Shown here piece after piece: positions 24,514 to 41,914 of a stretch of 64,000 bases of DNA. Origin of the DNA: Xestospongia muta (Eukaryota > Porifera > Demospongiae > Haplosclerida > Petrosiidae); assembly GCA_963693285.1 (NCBI GenBank), contig OY848923.1:5722920-5786919 (forward strand), written 5' to 3'. A program made the position numbers and the translations under genes. The notes under the pieces are model-generated. The model saw only the letters and a program-made list of their open reading frames with translations. It was not told the DNA's origin and did not search any database. Position 1 is the stretch's first letter. Each line of letters opens with the position of its first letter.

Positions 24514-24802
24514 CCTATTGGTTTATTCAGTTGGCCTCAGTCACTGTGTATTGTCCAGTTATATCTAAAACTATATGATATCAGACTGTATAGTAATTAT
24601 AGGACCTGGCCATCTCTCAGAATTTGTACTAAAGTCTGATGTTTGTTAGCGTCCCTTACTCTGTTATGTACTTATTATATCTTGTGAGTTAACTACCAGC
24701 TGCTGTATTAATAATATTATCACAAAACAGTGTGTATTGATTATGTTCTCTAATATCAATGGGTTGATATAGTCATGGCTTCTTTGAGTTTTATCATGCT
24801 CA

Positions 24803-25045
<243 letters not shown>

Positions 25046-25531
25046 GCTGATTTTCTTGAGGACTATCTCTTTCTTACTGTTGGACGAGTGTGTGGAGCTA
25101 CAAGTGACATACAACAACGTATAATTGAAGTAGGAGAGTATGAAAAGAGAGAGAAACTTGGAGAAATACTTAAATTAATGGGTCAGTACTTCATATACTA
25201 TATTTTATAAAATTATTCCATCTCTGAACAGATGTTCCTTATTGTATTATAACACTATATACTAGGACTATCTTGATTTTCCTACTAAAGAGCTTTTTTT
25301 ATGTTTGATAAAGTGACATAAATGTCAGTTTATTAGTTAGGGGGTGTGGCTTAACAGAGTAATTGCTATCTTTGTAATACACACGTTTGTATGTATTTTC
25401 ATATTATAACTTGTTTTCCTTTCTTATCCATTATATCTATAGGTACTGATCGTATATTGGTGTTTGTAGAGACAAAGAGAAATGCTGACTTTCTAGCATC
25501 TTATTTATCTCAAGGTTCCCTGCTTATTAGA

Positions 25532-27060
25532 TAGCTCTTTTAATAGAATGAGGATAGTTTAAAGATATAAGAGTGAGTATAGTCAAGTTAATATTTTCTT
25601 TTAAGTTATTTTGTATGTCTGCCAATATCCTTTCTTTTTCAAATATTACTTGTGGACTGACCAAACTTGAAGTATTGAATTGTCTATATATTCATCCACA
25701 TAGTTACAGTACATTTAAAAGTAATAGAAACCTGTAATCAAAGTACTGCCAAGTTAAAGGAGACTTTAGGTATTGCTCATGTACTAATATATTACATATT
25801 TACATTGTAATCAAGTATTCCTATAGTCAATAAATAGCTTATTTCTATATAGAGAGCTACTGCCTTATAGCTAATCATAGATGAAAGTAAGTTTTATTAT
25901 AACAGTGCAGATATCATCTACTAGTGAGTTTTCATATGGATAGGAGGAGGTGTGGTCACATCTGTTACATTAATTAATGGAGTAAGTAGGTACTATTACA
26001 ATTGGTTATTTTAAAATATAATGAATGAGATCAACATGAGATATGGAAGAGCATGTATAGTAGACCTCAATTTGAGACCAAGTCTCTATTTACTATTTGA
26101 TTCAGATTTTTCCTTAGATTAGCTTACATACCAAACAGTGACAAACACTAATACATTATCCATAGATTATATGCACTACAACACACTGTATAAACCAATG
26201 ATATACAATTTACTTAGCTCAAGCTATTTGAATGTATTTCATTGAATAGAGGCCTGGTCTTGAATTGAGGCCTGGTATAGCTATGAATAAAGTTGTCTGT
26301 GAGTTTGTAGGTTAATGGCTGTTTCTAATTGTAATATGTGATTAAACTAAGAATAATTCTTAGCAAGTCGATTTTGACAAGTGCAAATTTCTTGTAACTA
26401 TAGCTAAGCTTGCTAATACAATCCCTGCAGTTATTGACCTCCAAAGTGGCAGCCACAATATAGATCGTTTATATAATTTTATAGGAAACTATAACATAAC
26501 CTAATTCATAAGAAATGTTACTTTCCTCTTACTCCTATCTGTACACCTGTCAATACAGTAGTACTATAACTCTTTGGTATGTATCTTATCACTATATATC
26601 AGTTATGACTAGTAATCTGATAAGACAATAGTTTTAACAAGTATACATTATATTGTTATTACTAAAGTACATAGTGACTTTATTGACCAATACACATCAT
26701 TGTGGTCACCTTTTACTATAGATGACATCCACTTCTCTTCATTACAAGTATAATATTAACATGAAGGATGATCTAATGAGACAACTAACAACACCTAATC
26801 AACCTCTACATCAAACATTTGTAGCATACTCCATTTATTTTATTTATAATATTATTGTGATATTGTGTAGTTACTGTCCCTTTGCTATAACTAAACATAT
26901 TGTGAACTTACTATCTTTACTGATTACATAACACAGTTAATCTATTATCTTATCATATTTCAAATTATATCATTATTACTGAAGTGTTATCTGCACTATT
27001 ACATGTGTCCACATTCCATAAACAAGCCCCACCCTTATGACATTAAGGCGTGGCATCTCT
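25532..27060. other. Spacer between V2 and K3, no gene seen
   Basis: Alignable with the spacer after V1. A 69-residue frame at 26722-26931 is open only here. The same stretch has stops in the spacers after V1 and V4, so it is probably not coding. Confidence 0.6.
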
Positions 27061-27126
27061 CTGCTAACCAAAGAAGGGTAAAGACACGACGGCAAAGTGT
27101 AGGCAATGCCAGACTAGACACAACCC

Positions 27127-30100
27127 ATGGCTAATTTCTTTAGAAGGTTAAGAGGTGAAGGTAGAACTACTGAAGTCCCATCAGGTAATGTTACTAGATA
27201 TCATGACTAGTGAGACTAGTATAATGTATGGACTACATGTATCATAATATATAGTAGAAGATGAGGGTTAGGTTTGTGAAGTATATGTCAAGTATATAAT
27301 TAGTATAGTCTTTGTACAAGTCTTGTAGTAGATGTGATGACATACTGTAGGTATATTACCTTATACTGTAACCTGATCTCAAGATATGGTACATATCATT
27401 CTCTACAGGACAATATAAACTTGATGGAAGAGTTGACCATACCACTCAAGTGATAGGAGATTCTCTATACTTGTGGGGTGGGGACTCAGATGACTTACCT
27501 GCTGTACATAATAGTGAGGAGAAGATGAGAGTAACTTCAAAAGTCCAAATATTTGATATTACTACTGGTAAATGGAACAATCAGTCTACCAGAGGTAATC
27601 CTCCACTAGGAGTGGTGGGTTGTTTATGTACAACAGTCAACGACAAAATTTATTATTTCGGTGGGGATTGTGGTCATGACTCATGTTACCATAACAGTCT
27701 CAATGAATTAAATATTTCTACCCTCACCTGGACTGAACTACAATCTACTGATGACAGTATAATAGTGATGAAGAGAGGCTATGGTGGTATGATGTCAAGT
27801 GAACAAGCAGGACATCATTGTCTTTTAATTATTGGAGGTGGTGGATTCCACCCTCTATACAATCACCACAAGCTCAATATTATCAGTATTCTGATGATAT
27901 AGTATCTACTAATGAACATAATATCTATGACCTTACAACAGGTAATAACATTAATATATCATATTATACTATCAGATATCACTTATTACAGTCAATGTCA
28001 CTACATGTAATTATTATATGTTATAATAGTGAACATCAGTAACTATAAACTAGGACTATATGGACTATATTTCCCATCATTAAAGATTAGTATGCCTGTT
28101 GTAGTTTATGATTATAGATCTCTTCATTCATTAAAGCACAATACATTTTATGTATAATATTCAGTCATTGTTATCTATATTGAGTAGATGTGTTTCATTT
28201 GTTCTCTTTTTAGGTCAATGGATCATACCTGAGATTATTGGACAGTGTATGCCACCTAATGGTGGCTTTGTTATGGAAACAGTAAACAATACAAGAGCAA
28301 TCATCTTTGGTGGTGCAGTTGAAAAAACAATATCTAATACACTCTATATACTGGATATCATCAACCATACAGTGGTAAGTTATATTATCATTAATACACT
28401 GACTGATAACATGTTATATAATGAGTGTTAGTTGAGTTCATTTGTCTATCTAGCACTGGCAGACTATAGCTAAACCTGACCCAGTAGTACAGTGGCCAGA
28501 GGAACGGATAGATCATCCTGCGAGTATTATCACTGGATCAATATCACCTATACTAGTAATGATAGGTGGAGATAACACATACAACACAACAAAGGACTGT
28601 TGGATACTGGATGTTAATGAGAAGTCATGGACAAAGGTACATAATATAATATTAGTTTATAATATAGAATACATTTCATTCAGGTTGATAGTATTTTAGA
28701 GTAAAATGACAAACATAATGAAATAATAGTTCTATTGGTATAATGTTGATTTAATGATAAGATTATAATTTTATTTTCATGGAGTTAAGTACATTCAAAA
28801 CAATGAAAACCTTTTGTAATTTCAAATGGAAATTATTAAGTAGTTAATGATTTAAGTGATAGAGGTCAGTTCAATGACAAACTCTTGTTATGAGTTTACT
28901 TGTAGTAGCTACACATATATAGTGTTCATTGCTCAGGTCAAGTCCAGTTAGCGAATTAAGGACTGGCTTTTCCTAATTTTGAATGTTATGATGATGAGTG
29001 TGACTGATCTAATTTGGGTGCTTGAAGTTTCTCACTAACTTAGATATCTGAATAGTATTCTATAGTCTTCCTTAGATAATGCTACTTCTTTAATCGTTGT
29101 AGCTGTAGTCTGTGTTTCACTGTGAAGTTAGTATATATCTGTGAACTATATATCTCTAGCTTATTCCTATTGAGTTATAACACTGAGTTAAGTGCTCAAC
29201 TTAAACTGATCAGAATATAATGTTTATAATTAAAAAGAATAATTACTACTTCGTAACAATTCCTATAAGTGTGTTTTGTACCTACACGAAATATATCTTC
29301 AATGTACTATAATTTATCTATACACATATAAATAATGTCTCTATATACTACAGATTAATCTACCTGACTCTGTCACTGAGAGATATGACCACTCTCTATC
29401 AACATTTATAATGGGACCACATTGTGTGTGGTTAATAGTTATAGGAGGTAGAGTAAATCTTGATGATAACACATTTGTCACAGACCCCAATATAACAATG
29501 TTGGTAGAACTAGGTAAGTAAGTCATTACACACACAATAGCAGACTGTAGCACCCAATCAGACAAGTTTGATAATGGCCTAACCACTTTTTGACATCTGA
29601 GGTACAATTTGTAGTATTTTTATATCATGGATAACGTTGCTTTTATGATTGATCTCTTTTCATTACATCACCTCATTGAAATTAGTTCATTAATATCACT
29701 GTTTCTTGATAATCTGCTGCCCTCTTTGTCCACTGGTCATTAGACCACACCTCTAATGAATAATTAATACCTTGAATTTTGTAGTACACAAAGCATAGTA
29801 TAATTACCTTTATGCTCATTTTTTTCTTCTTGCAATTTTGAATAACAAATGTCACATTTAATTTATGTATAGATCATGTGATAGTATTTCTATATTTAAG
29901 AATATAACATAATGACTTCATTTTTTATCTTTTAAATGTCTTAAATCACCATCTTACATCATGTAACTATCATGAGTGAAAGTTAAGTAAAACCTGATGT
30001 ACTGACCATTCAAACACATGTATCACGGCATAACGATTTAATTTTTTAAGTATAAATACATTATCATAATCAATACTGTGTTAAATCTTTGCTTTCATTA

Positions 30101-31532
30101 ACATGTAATCAATTATGTTCATCAAATTATGATTTTCACAATAATTTAATTTATATATATATATCGGTTGTTGCTATGGGAGACTTTATAGTTGACATAT
30201 CACATGTAACATATACTGACCACAATGTTTTACTATATAGTTATAACAGATGACCTTGTTATGTACTACATAGTATAGTCTTATTACTATCATATATGTT
30301 ATACTAGTAGTAATACATTGTATACTAACATTAGTATTGTTGTGTTCTCTCATATAGTCCTTAATAATGGTCAATGGACAGTAGGGTTTGTACTAGACTC
30401 TAATGACCTGACCTCAACTGATGACTACCAACAAAGAGTATTAAAACGACTCAAAGAAGGAAGAAGAGAATGGCGCATAGAACAAGGAAAGAAACAAAAT
30501 GTAAAAGAAGAAGACAAGGAGCTTCAATCTATCATTCAGTCTCTTCAAGATGAGCTAAAAGAGACAAGAGATCGTTATCACCAACAACTACAGCAAACTC
30601 AACAGCAGCTGCAGGATTCTCAACATGAGATACAAGAGACAAGACAAGCTAGAGATCAATATCAACAAAGTAATCTTAGTATTCTACAGCGACTTCAACA
30701 AACAGAACAAGCTCGACAAGATATTGAACAACAGTTAGAACAGCTTCGTTCTCAACAAGATCAACCTCATTGGGTTGTCGGTAGAGAGGAGGTGATCATG
30801 ACACAGGAGGTCTTAGGTAATGGGTCATATGGCAAAGTTAAAGTGGCTGTCTTTCGAGGTCTTAGAGTAGCTGCCAAGACTCTTCATGGTATCATCATCT
30901 CAGAGTATACCAGTGAGCTTTTCTCCAGGGAAATGGACATTGCTTCTAGAGTACGTCATCCTAATCTTGTCCAATTTATTGGGGCTACTAGAGTGGGTAC
31001 ACCAATTATCCTCACAGAGATCATGGCCACAAGTCTTTACAAAGAACTCCAGAAGAAGACCTTGACACAATCCCAAATACTTGGTATCAGTTGTGATGTA
31101 GCTTCAGCTCTTAACTACCTCCATTTATGGAAACCAGATCCTATTATCCACAGAGATATTAGTAGCCCTAATGTCCTATTAGAACCATCAGTAGGTGATA
31201 GCTTTAAAGCTAAAGTAGCTGATTATGGAGCAGCTAACCTTCAACAACAAGCTAAGACAGATATGCCAGGAAACCCAGCCTATGCTTCCCCAGAGTCTCG
31301 CTACCCAGATGATCATAGTCCAGCAATGGATGTCTACAGCTACTCTGTCCTATTGATGGAGATGATTCTTCATCGTCCACCTGCTATGACAGTTCCTAAG
31401 AGAGAAGAACAAGCTAGTCATGTATCATGGCCTCCTATGTCCTCTCTTATCCAGAGGTGTCTCAACCGAGATCGTCATCATCGTCCAACTATGAGCCAGA
31501 TCTTAGATGAACTCAAACAACTAAAGATATAA
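27127..31532 (+). pseudogene. K3: kelch-kinase copy with two frameshifts in the kelch exons
   Basis: Exons correspond to 27127-27184, 27409-27941, 28214-28374, 28454-28638, 29354-29513 and 30358-31532. Exon 2 is 533 nt instead of 534: GGTGGATTCCACC (about 27839-27851) lacks one C present in K2 (GGATCTCC). Exon 4 has two extra bases (AATGAGAGAAG near 28616, where the others read AATGAGAAG). Both shift the frame and do not compensate. The kinase exon is fully open, with all motifs of K1 and a slightly shorter coiled coil. Either K3 is a recent pseudogene or the two changes are assembly errors. Its variable kelch residues are VD, VG, GG, ID and YD in blades 1, 2, 4, 5 and 6. Confidence 0.8.
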
Positions 31533-31987
31533 TAAACTAGAACTGAACTAACTTTGTGTGATACATTTTATAGTTATAAGACTTGTATACTTTACCTCTT
31601 TTTATAAGTTATGATATGTACAATATCATATTAATAGTGTGTAGTTGTTTAAGTGATTATCAATATATGGTATCTGTTACATTCTACTTATTTTTTATTT
31701 TACAGATTTTGTTACTATTGTTGATTTTACTGGATATAGTTTTGCAATTAATTAACTTTAATAATTATTAATAAAATAATGATAATTATAGTAATGAATA
31801 TTATTAAGTATATTCTGGGCACGTGCTCCAACTGTGCAGGTTTGATTCTCTGACTGACTTCTAAAGCTACTCAAGGTACTAGTAGTAAGAGTTAGTGTTA
31901 TATTGTCCTATACTTTAGATGAGTTAATGTCAAACTCTCTATTGTTATCAACAGATTGTCTTGTGTTACTGATATAAATCAAGTAAA

Positions 31988-34234
<2,247 letters not shown>

Positions 34235-35463
34235 GGTAATAATCATGATGGATTTTATAATCCTTGGTATTATTATTGGTACTATGCTTTATGAAGTAAA
34301 GTGTCTGAGTCAATGTTTGAAGGTGTTCACAAAGATCAGGAGACAACTTTAAAGCTATGAAGGACATTTTATCTTCACTTCAAAGTCAGACCAAGTTCCT
34401 AGAGAGTGTATGACGTATACTCTGATATCAAAGATCTAAAAAATGAAATATGTGTTAATACAAAACTTTTAAAAGACTCGCTTCATCAAAGAGATATCTA
34501 GTCATTTAATAATAATGTATTCTCTTCGTGAATGTAATAGCAACTTATTGATTAATTTATTTATAATAAAATAAATTATAAGGACAATGCTTAAGTTTAT
34601 ATTCCATTCTCTAGAAGAGAAAGAAAGTTTTTTTATCATGTGAAGTGACTAAATCTGAGTTGTTGAATTGTCTATATATCCATCCATATAATTACAGTAC
34701 ATCTAGATAGATGACATCCACTTATCTTCATTACAAGTATATATCAAGAAGGATGATCTAATGAGACAACTAACAACACCTAATTAACCTCTATAGCAAA
34801 ACATTTGTAGCATTCTTCATTTATTATTATATTTATAATATTATTGTGATATTGTGTAGTTACTGTCCCTTTGCTATAACTAAACATTGTGAACTTACTA
34901 TCTTTATTTATAGATTGAGATAGTTGAGCTTTAAAAACATGATATTACTGTAAAATGATGTTGAAATTTGTTATAATACAAAGGCCTTCATCAGCTGCAT
35001 AGTATGAAATTAACAAAATGATGGCAAATTGGCAATCTGTATACAAAGTAGAGTGTACATGTTGACAGTTCATGGCCTTTTTTGTAGACGCTAATTGAGA
35101 CGTGAAGCGACACGATCTTGTCCTATCAATCAACAGGAAGACGTGAAGCTGTCCCATAAAAAGTTCTGTTACTTGTAGAAGAGTGTTTTGAATGATGAGC
35201 CTTAATGAATAAGCCCCACCCTTATGATATATGATATTAAGGCGTGCCATCTCAATGCTAAGGCGCTAAAGACACGACAACAAAGTGTACGAACGCCAGG
35301 CTAGACACTAGATTGCTTGTTACTGAAGTCATACTACACTATTATATGTGCCCACAATGAGCCCCACCTTTATGACATAAAAGTGTGGCTTCTCTCTGCT
35401 AAGCCAAGAAGACACTTAGACACAACAGCAAAGATTAAGGAACGCCAGACTTAGATACAACCC
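34235..35463. other. Spacer between V3 and K4 with a duplicated K leader
   Basis: No gene is seen in most of this stretch. Near 34700-34900 it carries a shortened form of the spacer found after V1, V2 and V4. The sequence upstream of the K start is present twice in diverged form: about 35210-35310 (AAGCCCCACCCTTATGAT, then GACACGACAACAAAGTG) and about 35371-35463 (GAGCCCCACCTTTATGACAT, then GACACAACAGCAAAG). Only the second is followed by the K4 start. Confidence 0.5.
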
Positions 35464-38400
35464 ATGGCTGAGTTCATTAGATGGTTAATAGGTGGAGATA
35501 GAACTGCTGCAGTCCCATCAGGTAATGATTTCGTTAGAAGGTTAAGAGGTAATGTTACTAGATGTCATGTACTACCTTAATTAGTAGTAGTACAATATCT
35601 ACACATGTAGGTATTATGTAGTCTCACTAACTAGACCCTCTTTCTCTACAGTGAGTGTCTGACTAGTGAGACTAGTATAATGTATGGACTACATGTATCA
35701 TAATATATAGTAGAAGATGAGGGTTAGGTTTGTGAAGTATATGTCAAGTATATAATTAGTATAGCCTTTGTACAAGTCTTGTAGTAGATGTGATACATAC
35801 TGTAGGTATATTACCTTATACTGTAACCTGATCTCAAGATATGATACATATCATTCTTTATAGGACAATACAAACTTGATGTAACAGCATTTCATCACAC
35901 TCAAGTGATTGGTGATTCTCTATACTTGTGGGGTGGGACCTCTTATGACTTACCTCATGTACATAATAGTGTGGAGAAGAGGAAAGTAACTTCAAAAGTC
36001 CAAATATTTGATATTACTACTGGTAAATGGAACAATCATTCTACTAGAGGTACTCCTCCTCTAGGAGTAGATGGCTATTTATGTACAACAGTTGATAACA
36101 AAATTTATTATTTCGGTGGATATTGTGGACATGACAGATGCTTCCATAACAGTCTCCATGAGTTAAATATTTCTACCCTCACCTGGACACAACTACAACC
36201 TACTGATGATAGGATAGCGGTGATGAGGAAATCTAGTGGTGGTATGATATCGAGTAAGGAAGCAGGACGACATTGTCTTCTGCTTATTGGAGGTTTTGGA
36301 TCCTCACACTCTACACAATTACCACAAGCTCAATATTATTGGGCACCCAATGGTGTAATATCTACTAATGAACAAAATATCTATGACCTTACAACAGGTA
36401 ATAACATTAATATATCATATTATACTATCAGATATCACTTATTACAGTCACTACATGTAATTGTTATGCCATTTCATGCAGTAAAGTACAATGCATTGTG
36501 TCACAATTTTTATAAAATAGTTCACTGTTAACAGCTATTGACTACATGTGTTTTGTTTTATGACGATGAGTGTTTTGTTTGCTCTCTTTTTAGGTCAATG
36601 GACTATACCTGAAATTACTGGACAGTGTATGCCACCTAATAATAATTTTGTTATGGAAGCAGTAAACAATACAAGAGCAATCATCTTTGGTGGTGATGTT
36701 GAAGGCACAGTATCTAATACACTCTATATACTAGATATAATCAGCCATACAGTGGTAAGTTATATTATTATTCATACACTGACTGATAACATGTTATATA
36801 ATGAGTGTTAGTTGAGTTCATTTGTCTATCTAGCACTGGCAGACTATAGCTAAACCTGACCTAGTAGTGCAGTGGCCAAAGGAAAGACAAGGCCATGCTG
36901 CCAGTATTATCACTGGATCAATATCACCTATATTAGTAATGATAGGTGGAATCGATAAGACAAACAAAACAATAAAGGACTGTTGGGTACTAGATATTAA
37001 TGAGAAATCATGGGCAAAGGTGTGTTGTGTACTATTATTATATTCAGTATGATATAGTGTACATCTTGTTTAGATGGTTTTCAGAGTAATAGTTTGAGAA
37101 TTAAAAACAACATTTAAGAGTAAATATGTAAAACACAATATAAAGAAATAATGGTTCTATTGGTATAATGTTGATTTAATGATAAGATTATAGTTTTATT
37201 TTTATGGAGTTAAGTACATTTAACACAATACAAACTTTTTGTAATTTCAAATGGAAATTATTAAGTAGTTAATAATTTAGATGATAGTGGTCACATATAA
37301 ATGATGTCTCTACATACTACAGGTTAATCTACCTGACTCTGTTACTGAGAGATGTGCCCACTCTCTATCAACATTTATCATGGGACCACATTGTGTGTGG
37401 TTAGTAGTTATAGGAGGTGCAGTAAATATTGGACATAGTATACCTGTCAAAGACCCCACTATAACAATGTTGGTAGAACTAGGTAAGTAAGTCATTACAC
37501 ACACATAACAGGCTATAGCACCAACTCAGACAAGTCAGATAATAGCCTAGCCACATTTTTGAATAATTAATTACTCCTGAAATTTTTGTAGTGCACAAAC
37601 CATGGTATAATTATCTTATTGCTCATTTTTTTCTTCCTAGAATTTTAAATAACAAATGTCACATTTAATTTATGTATAGGTCATGTGATAGTATTTCCAT
37701 ATAGATATTTAAGAGCGTAACATAATACAATGACTTCATTTAACTTTCTTAAATCACCATCTTTACATCATGTAACTATTACAAGTGACAATTAAGTAAA
37801 ACTTGATGTACTGACCATTCAAACACATGTATCACAACATAACAATTTGATTTTTGAGTATGAATACATTATCATGTATCAATACTGTGTTAAATCTTTG
37901 CTTACATTAACATGTAATCAATCATGTTAAACAAATTATATGATTTTCACCATGATTTCATTTGTATATATCTGTTGTTGCTATGGGAGACTTTATAGTT
38001 AACATATCACATGTAACATATACTGACCACAATATTTACTATATAGTTATATAACTGGTGACCTTGTTATGTACTACATAGTATAGTCTTATTAGTATCA
38101 TATATGTTATACTAGTAGTACTACATTGTATACTAACATTAGTACTGTTGTGTTCGCTCATATAGTCCTCAATGATGGTCAGTGGACAGTAGGGTTTGTA
38201 CTAGACTCTAATGACCTGACCTCAACTGATGACTACCAACAAAGAGTATTAAAACGACTCAGAGGAAGAAGAGAATGTTGCATAGAACAAGGAAAGAAAC
38301 AAAATGTAAAAGAAGAAGACAAGGAGCTTCAATCTATCATTCAGTCTCTTCAAGATGAGCTAAAGGAGACAAGAGATCGTTATCACCAACAACTACAGCA

Positions 38401-39358
38401 AACTCAACAGCAGCTGCAGGATTCTCAACATCAGTTACGACAGTCTCAAGATGAGATACAAGAGACAAGACAAGCTAGAGATCAATATCAACAAAGTAAT
38501 CTTAGTCTTCTACAGAAACTTCAACAAACAGAACAAGCTCGACAAGATATTGAGCAACAGTTAGAACAGCTTCATTCTCAACAGGATCAACCTCATTGGG
38601 TTGTGGGTAGAGAGGAGGTGATCATGACACAGGAGGTCTTAGGTAATGGATCATATGGCAAAGTTAAAGTAGCTGTCTTTCGAGGTCTTAGAGTAGCTGC
38701 CAAGACTCTTCATGGTATCATCATCTCAGAGTATACCAGTGAGCTTTTCTCCAGGGAAATGGACATTGCTTCTAGAGTACGTCATCCTAATCTTGTCCAA
38801 TTTATTGGGGCTACTAGAGTGGGTACACCAATTATCCTCACAGAGATAATGGCCACAAGTCTTTACAAAGAACTCCAGAAGAAGACCTTGACACAATCCC
38901 AAATACTTGATATCAGTTGTGATGTAGCTTCAGCTCTTAACTACCTCCATTTATGGAAACCAGATCCTATTATCCACAGAGATATTAGTAGCCCTAATGT
39001 TCTGTTAGAACCATTAGTAGGTGATAGCTTTAAAGCTAAAGTAACTGATTATGGAGCAGCTAACCTTCAACAACAAGCTAAGACAGATATGCCAGGAAAC
39101 CCAGCCTATGCTTCCCCAGAGTCTCGCTACCCAGATGATCATAGTCCAGCAATGGATGTCTACAGCTACTCTGTACTCTTAATGGAGATGATTCTTCACC
39201 GTCCACCTGCTATGACAGTTCTAAAGAGAGAAGAACAAGCTAGTCATGTAGCATGGCCTCCTATGTCCTCTCTTATCCAGAGGTGTCTCAACCGAGATCA
39301 TCATCGTCGTCCAACTATGAGCCAGATCTTAGATGAACTCAAACAATTAAAGATATAA
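35464..39358 (+). CDS. K4: kelch propeller, coiled coil, TKL-like kinase (763 aa)
   Basis: Exons 35464-35521, 35864-36397, 36594-36754, 36834-37019, 37323-37482 and 38166-39358 are open (2292 nt). It is the most divergent copy. The N-terminus is MAEFIRWLIGGDRTAAV, not [10 protein letters not shown]. The kelch blades carry AF, DG, SS, NN, QG and CA at the variable pairs, and blade 1 reads WGGTSYDLPHVHN. Intron 4 is only 303 bp against 1063 bp in K1. The coiled coil has an extra glutamine-rich stretch, and the kinase is intact with DYG. Just after exon 1, part of exon 1 (TTCGTTAGAAGGTTAAGAGG) is repeated within the intron. Confidence 0.85.
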
Positions 39359-39963
39359 TAAACTAGAACTGAACTAACTTTGTGTGATACATTTTGTAGT
39401 TTATAGGACTTGCATACTTTACCTCTTTTTATAAGTTATGATGTATACAATATACTATTAATAGTGTAGTTGTTTAAGTGATTATCGATATATGGTATCT
39501 GTTACATTACACTTATTTTTTATTTTGCAGTCTTTGTTACTAGTGTTGATTTTACTGGATATAGTTTTGCAATTAATTAACTTTAATAATTATTAATGAC
39601 TATTGTAATGAATATTATTAACATTTATCTGGGCACGTGCTCCAACTGTGCAGGTTTGGTTCTCACACTCACTTCTAAAGCTACTCAAGGTACTAGTAGT
39701 AAGAGTTAGTGTTATATTGTCCTGTACTTTAGATGAGTTAATGTCAAACTCTCTATTGTTACCAACAGATTGTTGTGTGTTACTGATATAAGTCAAGTAA
39801 AATGTCTGAAGACTGGGATGAAGATGATAATGGACCTACTACTACTATGACTACCTTGACTCCAGTAAGTTGTAACTATTAATATGACTGTAGTCTAGTA
39901 AACTGATATATCATGTAATGTGTACCATGTCTTTACCATGAGATCATGTGCTTAATTCAAATG

Positions 39964-41567
39964 CATAGGCGTATCTACATAGGGGCAGATTAGGGCATTG
40001 CCCTACTATTTCCACTATGAAATGCTTTTATAATTTACTTAAAAACACTCCTACTTGGTACTGAATACTACATAGCTCTACCCACTGTTTAATTAAATAC
40101 TTTACATAATATTTCACAGTTCTACCCACCCACTTACAGTAATTAAAAATCACAAGAAATAACAAGCTGACTTTTACTGGTAATAAAAGTGCAACAATGA
40201 AATGTACAGCTACAATTACGGATTTTTGGACTGGAAACAGTAGTAGTTCTAGAGTTGAATCACTAGATTCAGTTCATGTTCAACTTGAAGTTTGTAACAG
40301 TGAGGTTACTGAAAATGATACTAATGATGGCAAATCATTATCACGGTCACCACCTATAAGTCACAAGATAAAGTATTACATCTAGTTAGGTGTGAAGCTA
40401 GCACAGTCTGTTCAGATTATAATTCTTTAATTTCTCCATCTGCTCCATCTGATTCTGAAGATGATGTCAATCCTGTCACGAGTACTGTTGAGTCAACTCA
40501 TGATCAGGGTAGCAATGTCAGCAATGAATTAGCATCATTGTCAATCTCTTCTGCTCCAACACTGAGTCATTTTTCATCTTTAACATCCAACTTAGCAAAA
40601 GATAAGTGCCAAAGTCCTGTACAGCCAACTATTGAGTTTCCTGAGTCAGCTTTTGGTAAAGCTATCCGATCTTTCTAGCAAAGATAGTATAGCATATATC
40701 CTTGGTTGAAATACTCAATAAATTTAGATACTGCTTTCTGCTATGCATGTAGACTCTTTGATACCAATCCCGAAGCAACATTTACAACAGTAGGATTTAG
40801 AGACTAAAAGCACACTTTAGGAAAAAGTGGAGTACTTATTCCGCATTCATTAACTAAAACTCACATAGAAACAATGTTAAACTGGAAAGGGTATCAGAAA
40901 AGAGTTTAAATGGATAAATCAGTTGGGGTACAGCTTGATAGACTAAGTACACAGAAATGGATAACAGAAAATATGTGGAAGCTTTGATGGAAGCTGTTCT
41001 TTATTGCTCAAAGCAAGGAATAGCTTTTCGGAGACATGATGAGAGTGATGCTTTGTCCAATCCTGGTAATTTTAAATCCCTTATGAAACTAATTTCTAGT
41101 CATTCTAGTGTTGTCCAAAATCGACTACATGATGATAGCAAAATAGCCACATGGTTGTCTCCAACCTTTTAAAATGGAAATATTCATTTTCTGGCAGATC
41201 AGGTGCGTCTTTACATCAAACAGTAACTTCAGGAGACACAATATTTTACTGGCAGATGAGATAGTAGTAAAAAGGAGCAAATGTCAATTGCGTTTCAATA
41301 TGTCCATGAATGTAAAATAATAGAGCGTTTCACAGGTTACACCCATGCAATAGATTTAGATGTTCCTGCACTTGCTGATTATATTCTCTCTCAACTTTTG
41401 ATTTAGATCTCAGTAACTGTGTGAGCCAGTGTTATGATGGCGCCTCTGTGATGAGTGGATATAATACAGGCTTTAATACAAAAGAAATGTAATCAAACTG
41501 TCTATGTTCATTTCTGTGCTCACTGGTTAAACCTAGTTCTTGTAGATGTTGTGAAACAAATACCTAT
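39964..41567 (+). mobile_element. hAT element copy in V4 intron 1, truncated
   Basis: Begins CATAGGCGTATCTACATAGG at 39964, the best preserved terminus of the three copies. An N-terminal frame (40197-40385, TATITDFWTGNSSSSRVES) and the segment at 40957-41172 are open. The copy ends at about 41567 with the same junction as V2. Confidence 0.7.
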
Positions 41568-41848
41568 TGGTTTATTCAGTTGGCCTCAGTCATTATGTAT
41601 TGTCCAGTTATATCTAAAACTATATAATGTCAGACTGTATAGTAATTATAGGACCTGGCCATCTCTCAGAATTTGTACTAAAATCTGATGTTTGTTAGCG
41701 TCCCTTACTCTGTTATGTACTTATTATATCTTGTGAGTTAACTACCAGCTGCTGTATTGATAATATTATCACAAAACAGTGTGTATTGATTATGTTCTCT
41801 AATATCAATGGTTTGATAGAGTCATGGCTTCTTTGAGTTTTATCATGC

Positions 41849-41849
<1 letters not shown>

Positions 41850-41911
<62 letters not shown>
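41850..41911 (+). repeat. (CT)n microsatellite before V4 exon 8
   Basis: About 62 bp of CT repeat, the shortest of the deletion-junction tracts, leading into CTGTAG and exon 8. Confidence 0.9.

Positions 41912-41914
<3 letters not shown>

Noticed and set aside
26722..26931. 69-residue frame in the spacer after V2
   Set aside because: Same sequence carries stops in the spacers after V1 and V4, so it is not conserved as coding.
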